Assembly: GCA_947624785.1 (NCBI GenBank)
Contig: CANQLV010000013.1
Span: 1 to 64,000 of the forward strand
Length of the DNA stretch: 64,000 nucleotides
Reading direction: 5' to 3'
DNA from: Akkermansia muciniphila
Lineage (GTDB): Bacteria; Verrucomicrobiota; Verrucomicrobiia; Verrucomicrobiales; Akkermansiaceae
Both the position numbers and the translations under genes were made by a program. Of the stretch, positions 17,847-26,494 are shown piece by piece (positions within the stretch are counted from its first letter, which is position 1; every line of letters starts with the position of its first letter). The notes under the pieces were generated by a model. That model made no database searches and was not told the origin of the DNA. It saw only the letters and a list, made by a program, of their open reading frames with translations.

Positions 17847-18446
17847 CTATGCCGGAACATGCCTGCCGGGCATTTCTTCCCGCGCCCGGCGGGTCATGGC
17901 GGCAATCAGCTCCGTCTTTCCCTCCGTATAGGCGTCCCGGTTGAATTCGAACTTCTCTTTTAAAGAGCGTTTTAGGGCGGCGTACCTTTCCGCCTCATCC
18001 GGATGCGCGGCCAGGTAATCCCGGAAGTATAATTCATCCCAATCCAGGCAGGGCCGCACATGCAGATGGAACGCCTGGCCCCGGAAGCCGTCCGCGGCAT
18101 AGCCCTTCACCAGAACCAGGCGCATCCGCGCTTCGTCCCGGTGCATTTCCCGGTAGCCGCACCTTTCCAGCAGCGGAAGCGCTTCAAGGACGAATGAATC
18201 GGGCCGCACTTCCAGCAGAATGTCAATGGTGGGTTTGGCCGCCAGGCCGGGAACGGACGTGCTCCCGAAGTGGGAAAGGCGGCCAATGCGCGAGACGGGC
18301 ACCACTGATTCCAGCATCTTTTTCTCCCTCCGGTAGATTTCCGCCCACTCCGGCCTGGAATCGCTCAAGATGACGGGAAACAAGCGCCAGAGTTCTTCAA
18401 GGCTCATGGCGGACAGGGCGGCTTCATCCGAAACACGGCGGGACAT
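17847..18446 (-). CDS. GrpB/UPF0157-family nucleotidyltransferase-fold protein
   Basis: A 199-residue soluble protein. HFGSTSVPGLAAKPTIDILLEV (GS followed later by an acidic pair) is the hallmark of the GrpB family, which has a nucleotidyltransferase-like fold, sometimes fused to dephospho-CoA kinase; here it stands alone. FHLHVRP and FRDYLAAHPDEAERYAALK are further family motifs. The biochemical function is not established. Single gene followed by a gap. Confidence 0.85.
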   Translation of the reverse strand: MSRRVSDEAALSAMSLEELWRLFPVILSDSRPEWAEIYRREKKMLESVVPVSRIGRLSHFGSTSVPGLAAKPTIDILLEVRPDSFVLEALPLLERCGYREMHRDEARMRLVLVKGYAADGFRGQAFHLHVRPCLDWDELYFRDYLAAHPDEAERYAALKRSLKEKFEFNRDAYTEGKTELIAAMTRRAREEMPGRHVPA

Positions 18447-18542
18447 TCCCGGAAGATAAGGGAGACGGAGCCGTGAGTCAACCTCCCCGGCGTTCCTGCC
18501 CCTCCTGTAGCCGGGGAACCGCGGCCCTTTTCCTCCCGTTCC

Positions 18543-18680
18543 CTATTTTCTCCGTTTGCGGCGGCCCTGCGGACGGCAGCGCAGGGCCTGGTACCCGGCC
18601 ACGACAAAGGCGAAGGTGGTCACCGCCAGAAAGGAGCGGAACAGCCACGCCAGAAGTTCCCAGTAAATCTCCTGAGTCAT
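18543..18680 (-). CDS. 45-residue single-pass membrane peptide
   Basis: Found by direct translation. It starts MTQEIYWELLAWLFRSF, has one hydrophobic helix (about residues 8-29, FLAVTTFAFVVAGY) and a very basic tail (RPQGRRKRRK). Its ATG overlaps the stop codon of the upstream 70-residue gene (ATGA at 18677-18680), a strong sign of coupled translation. The layout resembles small antitoxin-toxin pairs in which the toxin is a membrane peptide, but no known toxin family is recognised. Confidence 0.55.
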   Translation of the reverse strand: MTQEIYWELLAWLFRSFLAVTTFAFVVAGYQALRCRPQGRRKRRK

Positions 18681-18889
18681 GCGGAAGGTTTTTTACCGGA
18701 GTCCGGGACGTTGCCCAGATCTTCCCGGAGACGTTTGACGGCACAGGCAATCAGGGTGGCTTTATCCAGCTGACAGCGTTCCACGTTCAGAGCGGCCGCT
18801 TCCGCATCCCGGAAGAAATGGACGGATAACGGCATTTTCCCCTTGATTTGAATTTTTTTCTGACTCTTTTTCTTATTTCCCGTCTTCAT
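18677..18889 (-). CDS. 70-residue ribbon-helix-helix-like protein
   Basis: A lysine-rich N-terminus (MKTGNKKKSQKKIQIKGK) is followed by a strand-helix-helix pattern: PLSVHF, RDAEAAALNVERCQL, DKATLIACAVKRLREDL. This is the layout of RHH DNA-binding proteins and many antitoxins. It is coupled by a 4-base overlap to the 45-residue membrane peptide and is divergent from the HTH regulator gene starting at 19046. A promoter is visible on this strand at 18942-18971. Function by analogy: autoregulator or antitoxin. Confidence 0.6.
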   Translation of the reverse strand: MKTGNKKKSQKKIQIKGKMPLSVHFFRDAEAAALNVERCQLDKATLIACAVKRLREDLGNVPDSGKKPSA

Positions 18890-18941
18890 AAAAATCCTTC
18901 TTTTGGTGCAATAAGGGCTTCAATAACCCGCTTACGATGCG

Positions 18942-18971
18942 ATAATGCACCTGAAACGGTATTCCAGTCAA
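18942..18971 (-). promoter_or_regulatory. Promoter of the small two-gene unit, with nested inverted repeats
   Basis: On the minus strand TTGACT (18966-18971), 18-base spacer, CATTAT (18942-18947). Two inverted repeats surround it: GGTGCA/TGCACC (18905-18910 and 18946-18951) and CGGTAT/ATACCG (starting 18957 and ending 18982). These are plausible operators for either flanking regulator. Confidence 0.55.
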
Positions 18972-19045
18972 CGAAAATATACCGTTAAAATGATATTATG
19001 CAAAAAAGGTTGAAAAATCGCACCATTTTCGTTACAAAGAGATGC

Positions 19046-19546
19046 ATGAGTGAGAATCAGGATGAACTCAAAGTGCAGATCAAGGCATGGCTGAAACAGC
19101 AGAACATTTCCCGCAACGCATTTGCGGAGGAATGCTTCGTGTCTCCCAATACGGTCCGCAACTGGCTTGCCAAGGTAGCCATTCCCAAAGACAAGGAAGC
19201 TCTCATCCGGCTCATGATGGAAAAGACGGAAAGGGAGAAAAAACTGAAGGAGGCGGCAAGAGCCCATTGGAAACCCTTCGCCGTCATGCTGAGCGCCGAG
19301 GATTACAAACTTATCGAAGAAGCCGCCAGAAGAGACAACATGACGGTGGAGGAATGGGCGGAAGCCACCCTGATCAAGGACGCCCAGAAGAGGATGAAGA
19401 ATTATTACGACGACGAAAGCAGCCTCCCGAACGACATCCCTCTGGCAGCGGAAATTCCGGAGGAGTACGGCGCTCCCAGGCCTTCCTCCTCTTCCAGTTC
19501 TTCTCCCTCCGAACCTTCTCCTCCCCGCCGCAGGCCGCGGCAATAA
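19046..19546 (+). CDS. HTH regulator with C-terminal ribbon-helix-helix-like segment
   Basis: 166 residues. Residues about 8-50 form an XRE-like helix-turn-helix: IKAWLKQQNISRNAFAEE then VSPNTVRNWLAK. Residues about 75-115 (VMLSAEDYKLIEEAARRDN, MTVEEWAEATLIKDAQKRM) resemble an RHH unit. The tail is Ser/Pro/Arg-rich and disordered. The ATG at 19046 is chosen over one at 18998 because the latter lies within a TATTAT that looks like the -10 box. It is divergent from the 70- and 45-residue genes; a strong terminator follows at 19615. Confidence 0.7.
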   Translation: MSENQDELKVQIKAWLKQQNISRNAFAEECFVSPNTVRNWLAKVAIPKDKEALIRLMMEKTEREKKLKEAARAHWKPFAVMLSAEDYKLIEEAARRDNMTVEEWAEATLIKDAQKRMKNYYDDESSLPNDIPLAAEIPEEYGAPRPSSSSSSSPSEPSPPRRRPRQ

Positions 19547-19614
19547 ACCATGGCGGATATGGCAGGCGCGCCCGTGCAGAAACGCCGCCGCCCGCGAATT
19601 CCCCCTTTGGCTGA

Positions 19615-19648
19615 AAACCCCCGGCTCCCTGCGGTTCCGGGGGTTTTT
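19615..19648 (+). terminator. Intrinsic terminator after the HTH regulator
   Basis: Arms AAACCCCCGG (19615-19624) and CCGGGGGTTT (19637-19646) with a 12-base loop and further T residues. Confidence 0.88.
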
Positions 19649-19798
19649 CCTGCCAAGGCATCGGGAACGGCGCAAACACTTGCGGCAGCCGGAACCGGGA
19701 TGAGCTTCCGCAAACGATTGAAATCACGCGTGACCAGCGGGCACGCTGGGGATATTAGCTGCCGCAGGGGCTTGCCCGCTCCAGTCCGCTCTTTTTTC

Positions 19799-19828
19799 TT
19801 GCCTGACGAGCTCAAGGAGTTCTATCAT
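19799..19828 (+). promoter_or_regulatory. Predicted promoter of the SecD-P1-like gene
   Basis: TTGCCT (19799-19804), 18-base spacer, TATCAT (19823-19828), then 7 bases to the ATG at 19836. Confidence 0.55.
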
Positions 19829-19835
19829 ATTGACC

Positions 19836-21409
19836 ATGAGTCAACTACTCTGCCTATTGTTCATTTCCGCCTTCTGGCTCCCGCTTTCCGCCCGTGCGGA
19901 GGCGGCTCCGCCGGCCGTTCCCTCCATTGCCGTCAGGATGGTGCATCCGGACAGCCTGGAGCTGGACCGGGAAGGGAAACCGGTTCCGGAAGGATACACG
20001 CCTTATGTGTATGAATTCCGGGACCGCCACGGAAAAATGCATCGGGAACGGCTGTTTCTGAAAGACGAACCCGTCATTACGGAAACGGAGGTGGAACGTG
20101 CAGGCGTCGATCCGGGCACGCCGGGGCATCTTAACATCACCCTGAACACGCCGGGAGGGAGGGCCATGAAAACGGCTACATCCGCCATGAGGCTGGGACA
20201 TGACAGGCTGGCTGTCGTCGTTCAGGGAAAAGTCAATTCGGCCCCGGTGGTTCAGGCCATTCTTTCCAATACCTTCGTCATCTCCGGACTGGACAAGGCG
20301 AATGAAGCTGAAAACCTGGCGGAATTGCTCAACCGCAGGGCTGCCGCCGGAAAGGTAGCTTCCTTTACTCCCCGTGACCTGGCCCTGTACGCCGTTCATC
20401 CGGACAGTGACCGGCTGGTGAAGGAAGGGACGCTTTCCGTACCGGGCTACCGGCTCTGGAGCCGCCCGGGCGCGGGGGAAAGAAAAAACGCGGAGAAGGA
20501 ATACCTGTTTTTGGGGAACGCTCCCATCGTCACCGGGGATTACGCCCGGTCCGCACGCCCTAATCTGGATTATCCGGGGCATCTGGACATCGTTTGGAAT
20601 GAAGAAGCGTACAGGAACCTGGAACAGGCCTGCGCCGCCCTCCGGCCCGGCAAGGACAGAATGGCCGTGCCATCCTGTCCACGCCCGTATTCCATAAAAT
20701 GCCTTCCCACGCCACCCTCATTCCCGTGCCGGATGATGACCGCCGGCTGGATGATCTCTGCACGGCCATCAATACCCAGATTCCGCCGCTCACGGAACAG
20801 CAGCAGAGGAAGGCGAAAGAGGAGCTGGCCGTTTATCCCGTGCATCCCCGCAGCACGGAGCTGGAACAGCGGTTCCTCCCGGAACTCCGGCAGGGGAAAA
20901 CCATTCACCTGAAAAGCGGGTTCCGCTCCGTCCCCTACACCCGCCCTGATTTCCCGGAGCCTGTTCCATCCTGGGCCTTCATCCGGACGGAATCCCTGAT
21001 CGGCCCGGAGGATGTCCGGCACGCGGCACGGGAGCAGGACGGCACGATTGTGTACAGCCTGCTGCCCCAGGCCTGGAAGAAGCTGCGTTCCTTCATGGAC
21101 GGAAGCCCGGAAGGAACAGTAGCTGTGGCGATCGTCTTCCAGGGGAAGGTTTACCAGCTGTTCAAGATCAGAGACAGGTTGCTGCAGATGTGGAGAATCC
21201 CCGTGATTACAACCATTCAGCCCATTTCCGCCATTTACATCCTCACCCCGGAGGAGGAACGGCGCATGCACCGGGAATTCCTTTATTACGTCTTCAGGGA
21301 CATGCTGTTCCCCGTCAGCCCGTGGTTCTTTAAAAACTGCGTTCCTTTCCGTACGCTGGGTGAACGGAAGCCTTTTTTAATGATTGATTCCGGCCTGGAG
21401 CGCCCCTGA
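19836..21409 (+). pseudogene. Frameshifted secreted protein with SecD-P1-like repeats
   Basis: The first frame starts MSQLLCLLFISAFWLPLSARAEA (signal peptide at 1-22, written here in parts) and shows SecDF P1-head features: LFLKDEPVITETEVERAGVD, LNITLNTPGGRAMK, RLAVVVQGKVNSAPVVQAIL, NEAENLAELLNRRAA. A second unit (YLFLGNAPIVTGDYARSARP) runs to about 20666. The protein-like sequence then continues in another frame (ILSTPVFHKMP, later SWAFIRTESLIGPEDVRHAA and TVAVAIVFQGKVY) to the stop at 21409. One missing G near 20667 (GTGCC instead of GTGGCC) explains the shift. Rejoined, it would be about 524 residues with three P1-like units and no SecD membrane helices, so it is not a translocase. Confidence 0.75.
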
Positions 21410-21418
21410 TTTTTTTGC

Positions 21419-21447
21419 TCGAACCGGGGGCGGCGCTCCGCTATATT
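21419..21447 (+). promoter_or_regulatory. Predicted fumarase promoter
   Basis: TATATT (21442-21447) with a weak -35 (TCGAAC, 21419-21424) 17 bases upstream. The ATG is 10 bases after the -10 box. Confidence 0.45.
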
Positions 21448-21457
21448 GCCTCCCGTT

Positions 21458-23104
21458 ATGGCAACACCGGATTTTCATTACCAGGATCCTTTTCCCATTG
21501 AAAAGGACGACACCCAGTACCGCCTCATCACGTCCGACTACGTGAGCGTGGGGGACTTTGAAGGACACCCCATGCTGAAGGTGGAACCGGAGGGCCTGCG
21601 CCTGCTGGCCGCGGAAGCCTTCCATGACGTGGCCTTTTTCCTGCGCCCCGCCCACCTGAAGCAGGTGGCCGCCATTCTGGACGATCCGGAAGCCAGCGCC
21701 AATGACAAGAGCGTGGCCCTGACGATGCTCCGCAACGCGGAGGTGGCCTCCGCCGGAATCCTGCCGTTCTGCCAGGACACGGGCACCGCCACCATCGTGG
21801 GCAAGAAGGGCCAGCAGGTCTGGACCGGCTGCGATGACTGCGAACAGCTTTCCCACGGCGTTTACGACGCCTACACCCAGAACAACCTGCGCTATTCCCA
21901 GACCGTGGCGCTGGACATGTATACGGAGAAGAACACCGGCACCAACCTTCCCGCCCAGATTGACATTGAAGCCGTGGAAGGCATGAAGTACTCCTTCCTC
22001 TTCGTCGCCAAGGGCGGCGGCTCCGCCAACAAGACCTACCTTTACCAGGAAACGAAGGCCCTGCTGAACCCGGCCACGCTGAAGAAGTTCCTGGTGGAGA
22101 AGATGAGCACCCTGGGCACGGCGGCCTGCCCGCCCTATCACATCGCCTTCGTCATCGGCGGCACCTCCGCGGAAAAGTGCCTGAAAACCGTGAAGATGGC
22201 CTCCACGAAGTATTACGACAACCTGCCGACCACGGGCAACGAGTACGGACGCGCCTTCCGCGACCTGGAGCTGGAAAAGGAATTGCATGAAGAAGCGTGC
22301 AAGCTGGGCCTGGGCGCCCAGTTCGGCGGCAAGTGGTACGCGCTGGACGTGCGCGTCATCCGCCTGCCCCGCCACGGAGCCTCCTGCCCGGTGGGCCTGG
22401 GCGTCTCCTGCTCCGCGGACCGCAACGCGAAGGCCAAGATCACGCCGGAAGGCATTTTCATTGAACAGCTGGAAACCAACCCCGGCCAGTACATTCCGGA
22501 AGCCCTGCGCATGACCTCCAGCGAGGCCGTCTCCATTGACCTGAACCGCCCGATGAAGGAAGTGCTGGCGGAACTGAGCAAGTACCCCGTCACCACGCGC
22601 CTGAGCCTGAACGGCACCATCATCGTGGCTCGGGACATCGCCCACGCCAAGCTGAAGGAACGCCTGGAAAAGGGTGAAGGCATGCCCCAGTACATGAAGG
22701 ACCATCCCGTGTACTACGCCGGTCCGGCCAAGACCCCGGAAGGGTATCCCTCCGGCTCCTTCGGCCCCACCACGGCGGGGCGCATGGATTCCTACGTGGA
22801 CCTGTTCCAGGAAAACGGCGGCTCCATGATCATGATCGCCAAGGGCAACCGCAGCCAGCAGGTGACGGACGCCTGCCGGAAGCACGGCGGCTTTTACCTG
22901 GGCTCCATCGGCGGCCCCGCCGCCATCCTGGCCAAGAATAACATCAGGAAGGTGGAACTGCTGGAATACCCGGAACTGGGCATGGAAGCCATCTGGAAGA
23001 TTGAGGTGGAGGACTTCCCCGCCTTCATTCTGGTGGACGACAAGGGCAACGATTTCTTCGCGAAGATCCGCGAAGGCTGGGCCTGCGCCGGCTGCGCCCA
23101 TTAA
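21458..23104 (+). CDS. fumA: Class I (Fe-S) fumarate hydratase
   Basis: Interconverts fumarate and malate using an oxygen-sensitive [4Fe-4S] cluster. 548 residues, as for FumA/FumB single-chain enzymes. The cluster ligands appear in [10 protein letters not shown], in [11 protein letters not shown] and in the [18 protein letters not shown] region. The C-terminal beta domain contains [15 protein letters not shown] and [14 protein letters not shown]. The ATG at 21458 is preferred to a TTG four codons earlier that lies in the -10 box. In a fermentative anaerobe it would feed the succinate/propionate branch. A strong terminator follows; the gene is monocistronic. Confidence 0.95.
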   Translation: MATPDFHYQDPFPIEKDDTQYRLITSDYVSVGDFEGHPMLKVEPEGLRLLAAEAFHDVAFFLRPAHLKQVAAILDDPEASANDKSVALTMLRNAEVASAGILPFCQDTGTATIVGKKGQQVWTGCDDCEQLSHGVYDAYTQNNLRYSQTVALDMYTEKNTGTNLPAQIDIEAVEGMKYSFLFVAKGGGSANKTYLYQETKALLNPATLKKFLVEKMSTLGTAACPPYHIAFVIGGTSAEKCLKTVKMASTKYYDNLPTTGNEYGRAFRDLELEKELHEEACKLGLGAQFGGKWYALDVRVIRLPRHGASCPVGLGVSCSADRNAKAKITPEGIFIEQLETNPGQYIPEALRMTSSEAVSIDLNRPMKEVLAELSKYPVTTRLSLNGTIIVARDIAHAKLKERLEKGEGMPQYMKDHPVYYAGPAKTPEGYPSGSFGPTTAGRMDSYVDLFQENGGSMIMIAKGNRSQQVTDACRKHGGFYLGSIGGPAAILAKNNIRKVELLEYPELGMEAIWKIEVEDFPAFILVDDKGNDFFAKIREGWACAGCAH

Positions 23105-23133
23105 GCCGCCCGGACAGAGCGCCTGATTTTTAC

Positions 23134-23170
23134 CCCTGTTCCGCCATGCCGCGCGGAACAGGGATTTTTT
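23134..23170 (+). terminator. Intrinsic terminator of the fumarase gene
   Basis: Perfect 11-bp arms CCCTGTTCCGC (23134-23144) and GCGGAACAGGG (23153-23163) followed by ATTTTTT. Confidence 0.92.
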
Positions 23171-23391
23171 ACGGTCCTTTACGGGAAAACCCGTTTTATC
23201 TCCCCTCCTTTTTCCCTTGAGCTTTTGGATAGATTCTTCCGAATATCCCCGGCACGCTGTTTCAAGCATTCATTAAATCCGGAAGGAGGAAGAAGCGCAG
23301 ATATAAATAGGTGGAATCCCCCACCCGTTACAGGCAGGATTTCCATCCTTCAAAAAACCGTTTGTAGGGCATTTTCCGGAGGTTTTCCCTC

Positions 23392-23419
23392 TTGACTATT
23401 TATGGAATTTTTCCATAGT
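23392..23419 (+). promoter_or_regulatory. Promoter with palindromic spacer driving a candidate small RNA
   Basis: TTGACT (23392-23397), 16-base spacer, CATAGT (23414-23419). The spacer region is the palindrome TATGGAATTTTTCCATA (23401-23417), which overlaps the -10 box. Confidence 0.65.
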
Positions 23420-23424
23420 AGTCC

Positions 23425-23497
23425 CAGTTAGTATCATACAGATTACATCAACCTCTAATAAATCGCCCCGTCCTGCTGACACAGGACGGGGCTTTTC
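23425..23497 (+). ncRNA. Candidate small RNA of about 70 nt
   Basis: A good promoter (23392-23419) is followed after about 45 bases by a strong terminator: 11-bp arms GCCCCGTCCTG (23465-23475) and CAGGACGGGGC (23482-23492) with TTTT. No start codon with a usable frame lies between. The 5' part is AT-rich and unstructured, a layout common for trans-acting small RNAs. The fumarase terminator lies upstream, so this is an independent unit. The rest of 23498-23721 holds nothing I can name. Confidence 0.55.
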
Positions 23498-23721
23498 ATC
23501 AGCTGAACATTAGAGCCTTCCCGTCCTTCCGCTCCATTCTCCCATGCCCGGGGCGGGCGTTTCAGGGAAAGAACGGCAATAGAGCACGTCCTTTCCAACA
23601 ACTCCGGAGATGGCCGCCAGGCTGGCAGAGCAACGCGGTTCCCCCATCGCAGCAGGCGCCACGGAAAAGCCCCCGTCCACGGGAAGGCCAGGGACCACGC
23701 CGGATACACAGTGCGCCCGCT

Positions 23722-24258
23722 TCACGCAAGCAGGGAATAAAGCAGCATCAGCGCCAGATTGGCCGCGGCGGCCAGCAGCAGCCCGCCCGGCTTCAAATAC
23801 CGCGCTTTTCCCAGGAAAACCGCCAGCACCGTGAAGACGGCATACAGGGATATCCACATCAGAAAGAATTCCGTCAGATTCCTTCCATTCCCGAGATTGT
23901 CCAGGGGCATTTTCCGGCCGGAAAAGAGGAGGGGCAACGCCGGAAGCACGGCATAAACGGCATATACCCAGTTCCTCACCTCCGGCCTGAAGACGACCGC
24001 CAGCGGGTCCCGGCCAAAGAGGATGTTCCGGGAATGGACGCTCTGCACCTTTTCCTTCCGCAGGGCGAAGGGGAGATAGAGGAGAAGAAGCATCGGCAGC
24101 AGAACAGGCCAGGCGTACCAGACCGTGGCCGCCCCCAGCATGAAGACGAAGAAGGCGGTAAAAATGATGGGAATGCCCGCCATGAGCAGGAAAAGGAGGC
24201 TTGTCCTGCGATCCGATTTTTCCCCCATTTTCAGGAAGGACCATGAGAGGAAGGCCAT
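23722..24258 (-). CDS. Multi-pass membrane protein of unknown function
   Basis: 178 residues with four to five hydrophobic segments: SLLFLLMAGIPIIFTAFFVFM, VWYAWPVLLPMLLLLYLPFAL, NWVYAVYAVLPALPLLFSG, FFLMWISLYAVFTVLAVFLG, GLLLAAAANLALMLLYSLLA (the first two abut). No catalytic motif is seen. It has a DUF-like architecture similar to small integral membrane proteins found beside housekeeping genes. Another start at 24228 (MGEKSDRRT) is possible. It is divergent from queD by about 170 bases. Confidence 0.65.
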   Translation of the reverse strand: MAFLSWSFLKMGEKSDRRTSLLFLLMAGIPIIFTAFFVFMLGAATVWYAWPVLLPMLLLLYLPFALRKEKVQSVHSRNILFGRDPLAVVFRPEVRNWVYAVYAVLPALPLLFSGRKMPLDNLGNGRNLTEFFLMWISLYAVFTVLAVFLGKARYLKPGGLLLAAAANLALMLLYSLLA

Positions 24259-24396
24259 AGGGTAAGAGGTTGGTTTTCCGAAGGTTGCCAGAAATCACAG
24301 CCGCCCGCAAGGAAAAGCCGCCCACGTCCGGCAGAATCCGCGACGAACCCCGTTCCGCACGCAGAAAGCCGGACCGCAGGCAGACTCTGATTGGGA

Positions 24397-24425
24397 TTGC
24401 CCCCCGCGCCTTCCCACGCTATCCT
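24397..24425 (+). promoter_or_regulatory. Predicted queD promoter, leaderless spacing
   Basis: TTGCCC (24397-24402), 17-base spacer, TATCCT (24420-24425), 6 bases, ATG at 24432. Confidence 0.6.
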
Positions 24426-24431
24426 GCCTTC

Positions 24432-24884
24432 ATGGCCTACCGAATCTGCAAATCCATTGAACTGGAAAGCGGGCACCTTCTGTCCAAGCACCCCGGCAAC
24501 TGCAAATTCCCCCATGGCCACACGCGCTCCGTGGAGATGGTGTTCCGGGCGGATACGCTGGACGCCAACGATATGGTGGTGGATTTCAAGGCCGTCAAGC
24601 AGATGATGGGGGATTTTCTGCAGCAGTTTGACCATTCCCTGTGCGTGAATACGGAAGACCCCAATTACGCCGCCTTCGTGGCCGCGTACGGAGAGCGCAT
24701 CATCCCGTTTGACCGGGAGGACCCCACCAGCGAGGTAATGGCCCGCACCATTTTCAACTTCGCCCGGCATGCGCTGGAAAAGGCCAGGGAAGGTTCCGGA
24801 GAATATCCCGTGCGGGACTGCGTCACCCTGGAACGCGTGCGCGTGTGGGAGACCAGCAGTTCCTGGGCGGAATACGGGGAATAA
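24432..24884 (+). CDS. queD: 6-carboxytetrahydropterin synthase (QueD/PTPS family)
   Basis: Makes 6-carboxy-tetrahydropterin for queuosine/7-deazaguanine synthesis. 150 residues. Zinc-binding histidines are in ESGHLL and FPHGHTRSVEM, the catalytic Cys in NCKFPHGH, and the other active-site residues in FDHSLC and the C-terminal RVRVWETSSSWAEY. A longer frame from 24270 would add 54 residues foreign to the family. The other que genes are not nearby. PTPS paralogues with other activities exist, but the Cys next to the HGH motif supports QueD. Confidence 0.9.
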   Translation: MAYRICKSIELESGHLLSKHPGNCKFPHGHTRSVEMVFRADTLDANDMVVDFKAVKQMMGDFLQQFDHSLCVNTEDPNYAAFVAAYGERIIPFDREDPTSEVMARTIFNFARHALEKAREGSGEYPVRDCVTLERVRVWETSSSWAEYGE

Positions 24885-24942
24885 AAGCGCAGGCCATTCC
24901 TCCGGTCCCGCGGTCCGCCGGCAATGCCGTTTCAACCGCATT

Positions 24943-25337
24943 TCACGGTTTGCCCTTCAGGTCGGTTACCCTGCGGACAGGCAGTTCCCAGGGGAATTCA
25001 ACCAGGTAAAAATCCGCGCTTCCGGGCCATGTGCGGACGGCGTTTTCTTCCACGACGGGATGGCCGCCCTTCCGGCAGATCAGGACGCAGACCGTATCCT
25101 TCAAGGCAAAGGTCATTTTCCCCACCGTACGGACGCTTCCCTCTTCCACGCAGGCGGGGAAAGGTATTTGTCCGGATTTCCCAGGCCCCCAGTCCTTTTC
25201 AATGGGAGCCAGAAGGTAAAGGTGTCCTGTATCACGCCGTTCCTGCGGCTCGGCAGGCTCAAGGGAATGCCTCCGTCCGGCAGTTTGACGCCCTTCCAGT
25301 TCCTCCCATGTTTTGCAGAAACCCGGTTGCCGGGCAA
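24943..25337 (-). pseudogene. Probable decayed gene with an internal frameshift
   Basis: Two minus-strand frames look coding. One starts near 25337 (GNRVSAKHGRNWKGVKLPD, then GVIQDTFTFWLPLKRT) and the other ends at 24943 (GKMTFALKDTVCVLICRKGG, then SADFYLVEFPWELPVRR). They can be joined at a GGGGG run near 25190-25197. No good start codon lies between this region and the stop of the gene at 25371, with which the first part is in frame. I do not recognise the family. Confidence 0.35.
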
Positions 25338-25370
25338 TTCCCCCGGATAGCGCCCGTGGAGGCTTATCCC

Positions 25371-26129
25371 TTAAAAGGGGTTGAAGGAGATCATGCGCTT
25401 CTGCGTCCTGTGCCCGTACGTGGAAGAATACACATCAGTAATTTCACGGGCCCATTCGTCAATGGTGCGCTGGTGGTGGGCGTATTTTTTAAAGTCCTTG
25501 GTATCCACGCCCAGCAGGGCGCTGTGGTCTTCTTCATAGTCCGCAAATTCGGAGACGATGCGGCCGTTTTCATCCCGCAGGCGTCCCGCCATGGCGATGT
25601 GGCCCTTCTTGATGAACCGCTTGACCAGGCCGCCCCCCTTGATGCCGCTCAACGCCGTGACAAAAATGCCGGCTTTGGCGTTCGTGGGCGTGATGGAGAT
25701 GATGGCGAGCTCCAGCGTATAGGCCCCCCTGGTTCCCGGAGGCACCATCTCAAAGTGCGGATTTTCAGCAACTTCCTTTTCCATGCTGGCCGTGACGCTC
25801 TTCCGGAAGTATTCCGCCAGACTGTGCAGGGCATCAAATCCTTCCGCGGTATCCGGCCTCACATCCATGTGCACCGTATCCACCGGAACGACGGCCATCA
25901 GGACTTTTTTGCCGTCCACGCCGTTTACCTTGTCATTCCAGATTTTTTTATCATCAGCATTCCAGTAGGCGTCAAACGGGATATGGGAGTCGCAATTTTT
26001 TATCTGATGAGCCACAAAGCCCGTCCGGGGCACATGCTTGAAGTTATTGGAGCAAGCCACTACCGCCATGCCGCCAAGCAGCACGAGCGCCATCAGGGAA
26101 GCGAGGAACAGGAACCGGTGTTTCTTCAT
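25371..26129 (-). CDS. DUF3313-like lipoprotein
   Basis: 252 residues. MKKHRFLFLASLMALVLLGG followed by MAVVAC gives a lipoprotein signal (Cys about residue 25). VAVNP-type segments (VLMAVVPVDTVHMD), an amphipathic helix (FDALHSLAEYFRKSVTASM), TLELAIISITPTNAKAG and GHIAMAGRLRDENGRIVSEF follow the DUF3313 family of small outer-membrane or periplasmic lipoproteins of unknown function. The ATG at 26129 is chosen because it begins the signal peptide; 11 extra codons upstream contain the predicted -10 box. Confidence 0.7.
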   Translation of the reverse strand: MKKHRFLFLASLMALVLLGGMAVVACSNNFKHVPRTGFVAHQIKNCDSHIPFDAYWNADDKKIWNDKVNGVDGKKVLMAVVPVDTVHMDVRPDTAEGFDALHSLAEYFRKSVTASMEKEVAENPHFEMVPPGTRGAYTLELAIISITPTNAKAGIFVTALSGIKGGGLVKRFIKKGHIAMAGRLRDENGRIVSEFADYEEDHSALLGVDTKDFKKYAHHQRTIDEWAREITDVYSSTYGHRTQKRMISFNPF

Positions 26130-26153
26130 AAACAGGCAATCAGCTAGAATCAT

Positions 26154-26182
26154 TTCATACATGACCGGGCATCCGCTGTCAA
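26154..26182 (-). promoter_or_regulatory. Promoter of the DUF3313-like gene
   Basis: On the minus strand TTGACA (26177-26182), 17-base spacer, TATGAA (26154-26159), with an ordinary leader of about 18 bases. The remaining 26183-26494 region has no gene I can support. Confidence 0.65.
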
Positions 26183-26494
26183 TAAAACCCAGGAAACAAA
26201 CCGCTCAAGACCGGAAAAGGGACGCCTTCCTTGTTGAGGCGGCAGGAGTGGGAGCGAAGATTTCCGGCATCCACCGGCCAGGAAGAACGGGAACGGAAGG
26301 AATTTTCCCCTCACTGCATCCGGAAATATCCCGGCAGGGGTGTTGACAAGGGTGGAAATTTTTTATCGGAAGCGCACGGGAGAAGGCACGGTTTTCCAGC
26401 ATGTTTTCCCTGTTACCGTCCGGAGTGCCGCAAGGAAAAGGCGCGGCAGGTTTATGAAAATTCCTTTTTAAAGAACGGCCACCCGGGAGAGTCC

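Noticed and set aside
26345..26371. TTGACA followed by TATCGG on the plus strand as a promoter
   Set aside because: The spacer is only 15 bases and no plus-strand gene or terminator follows.
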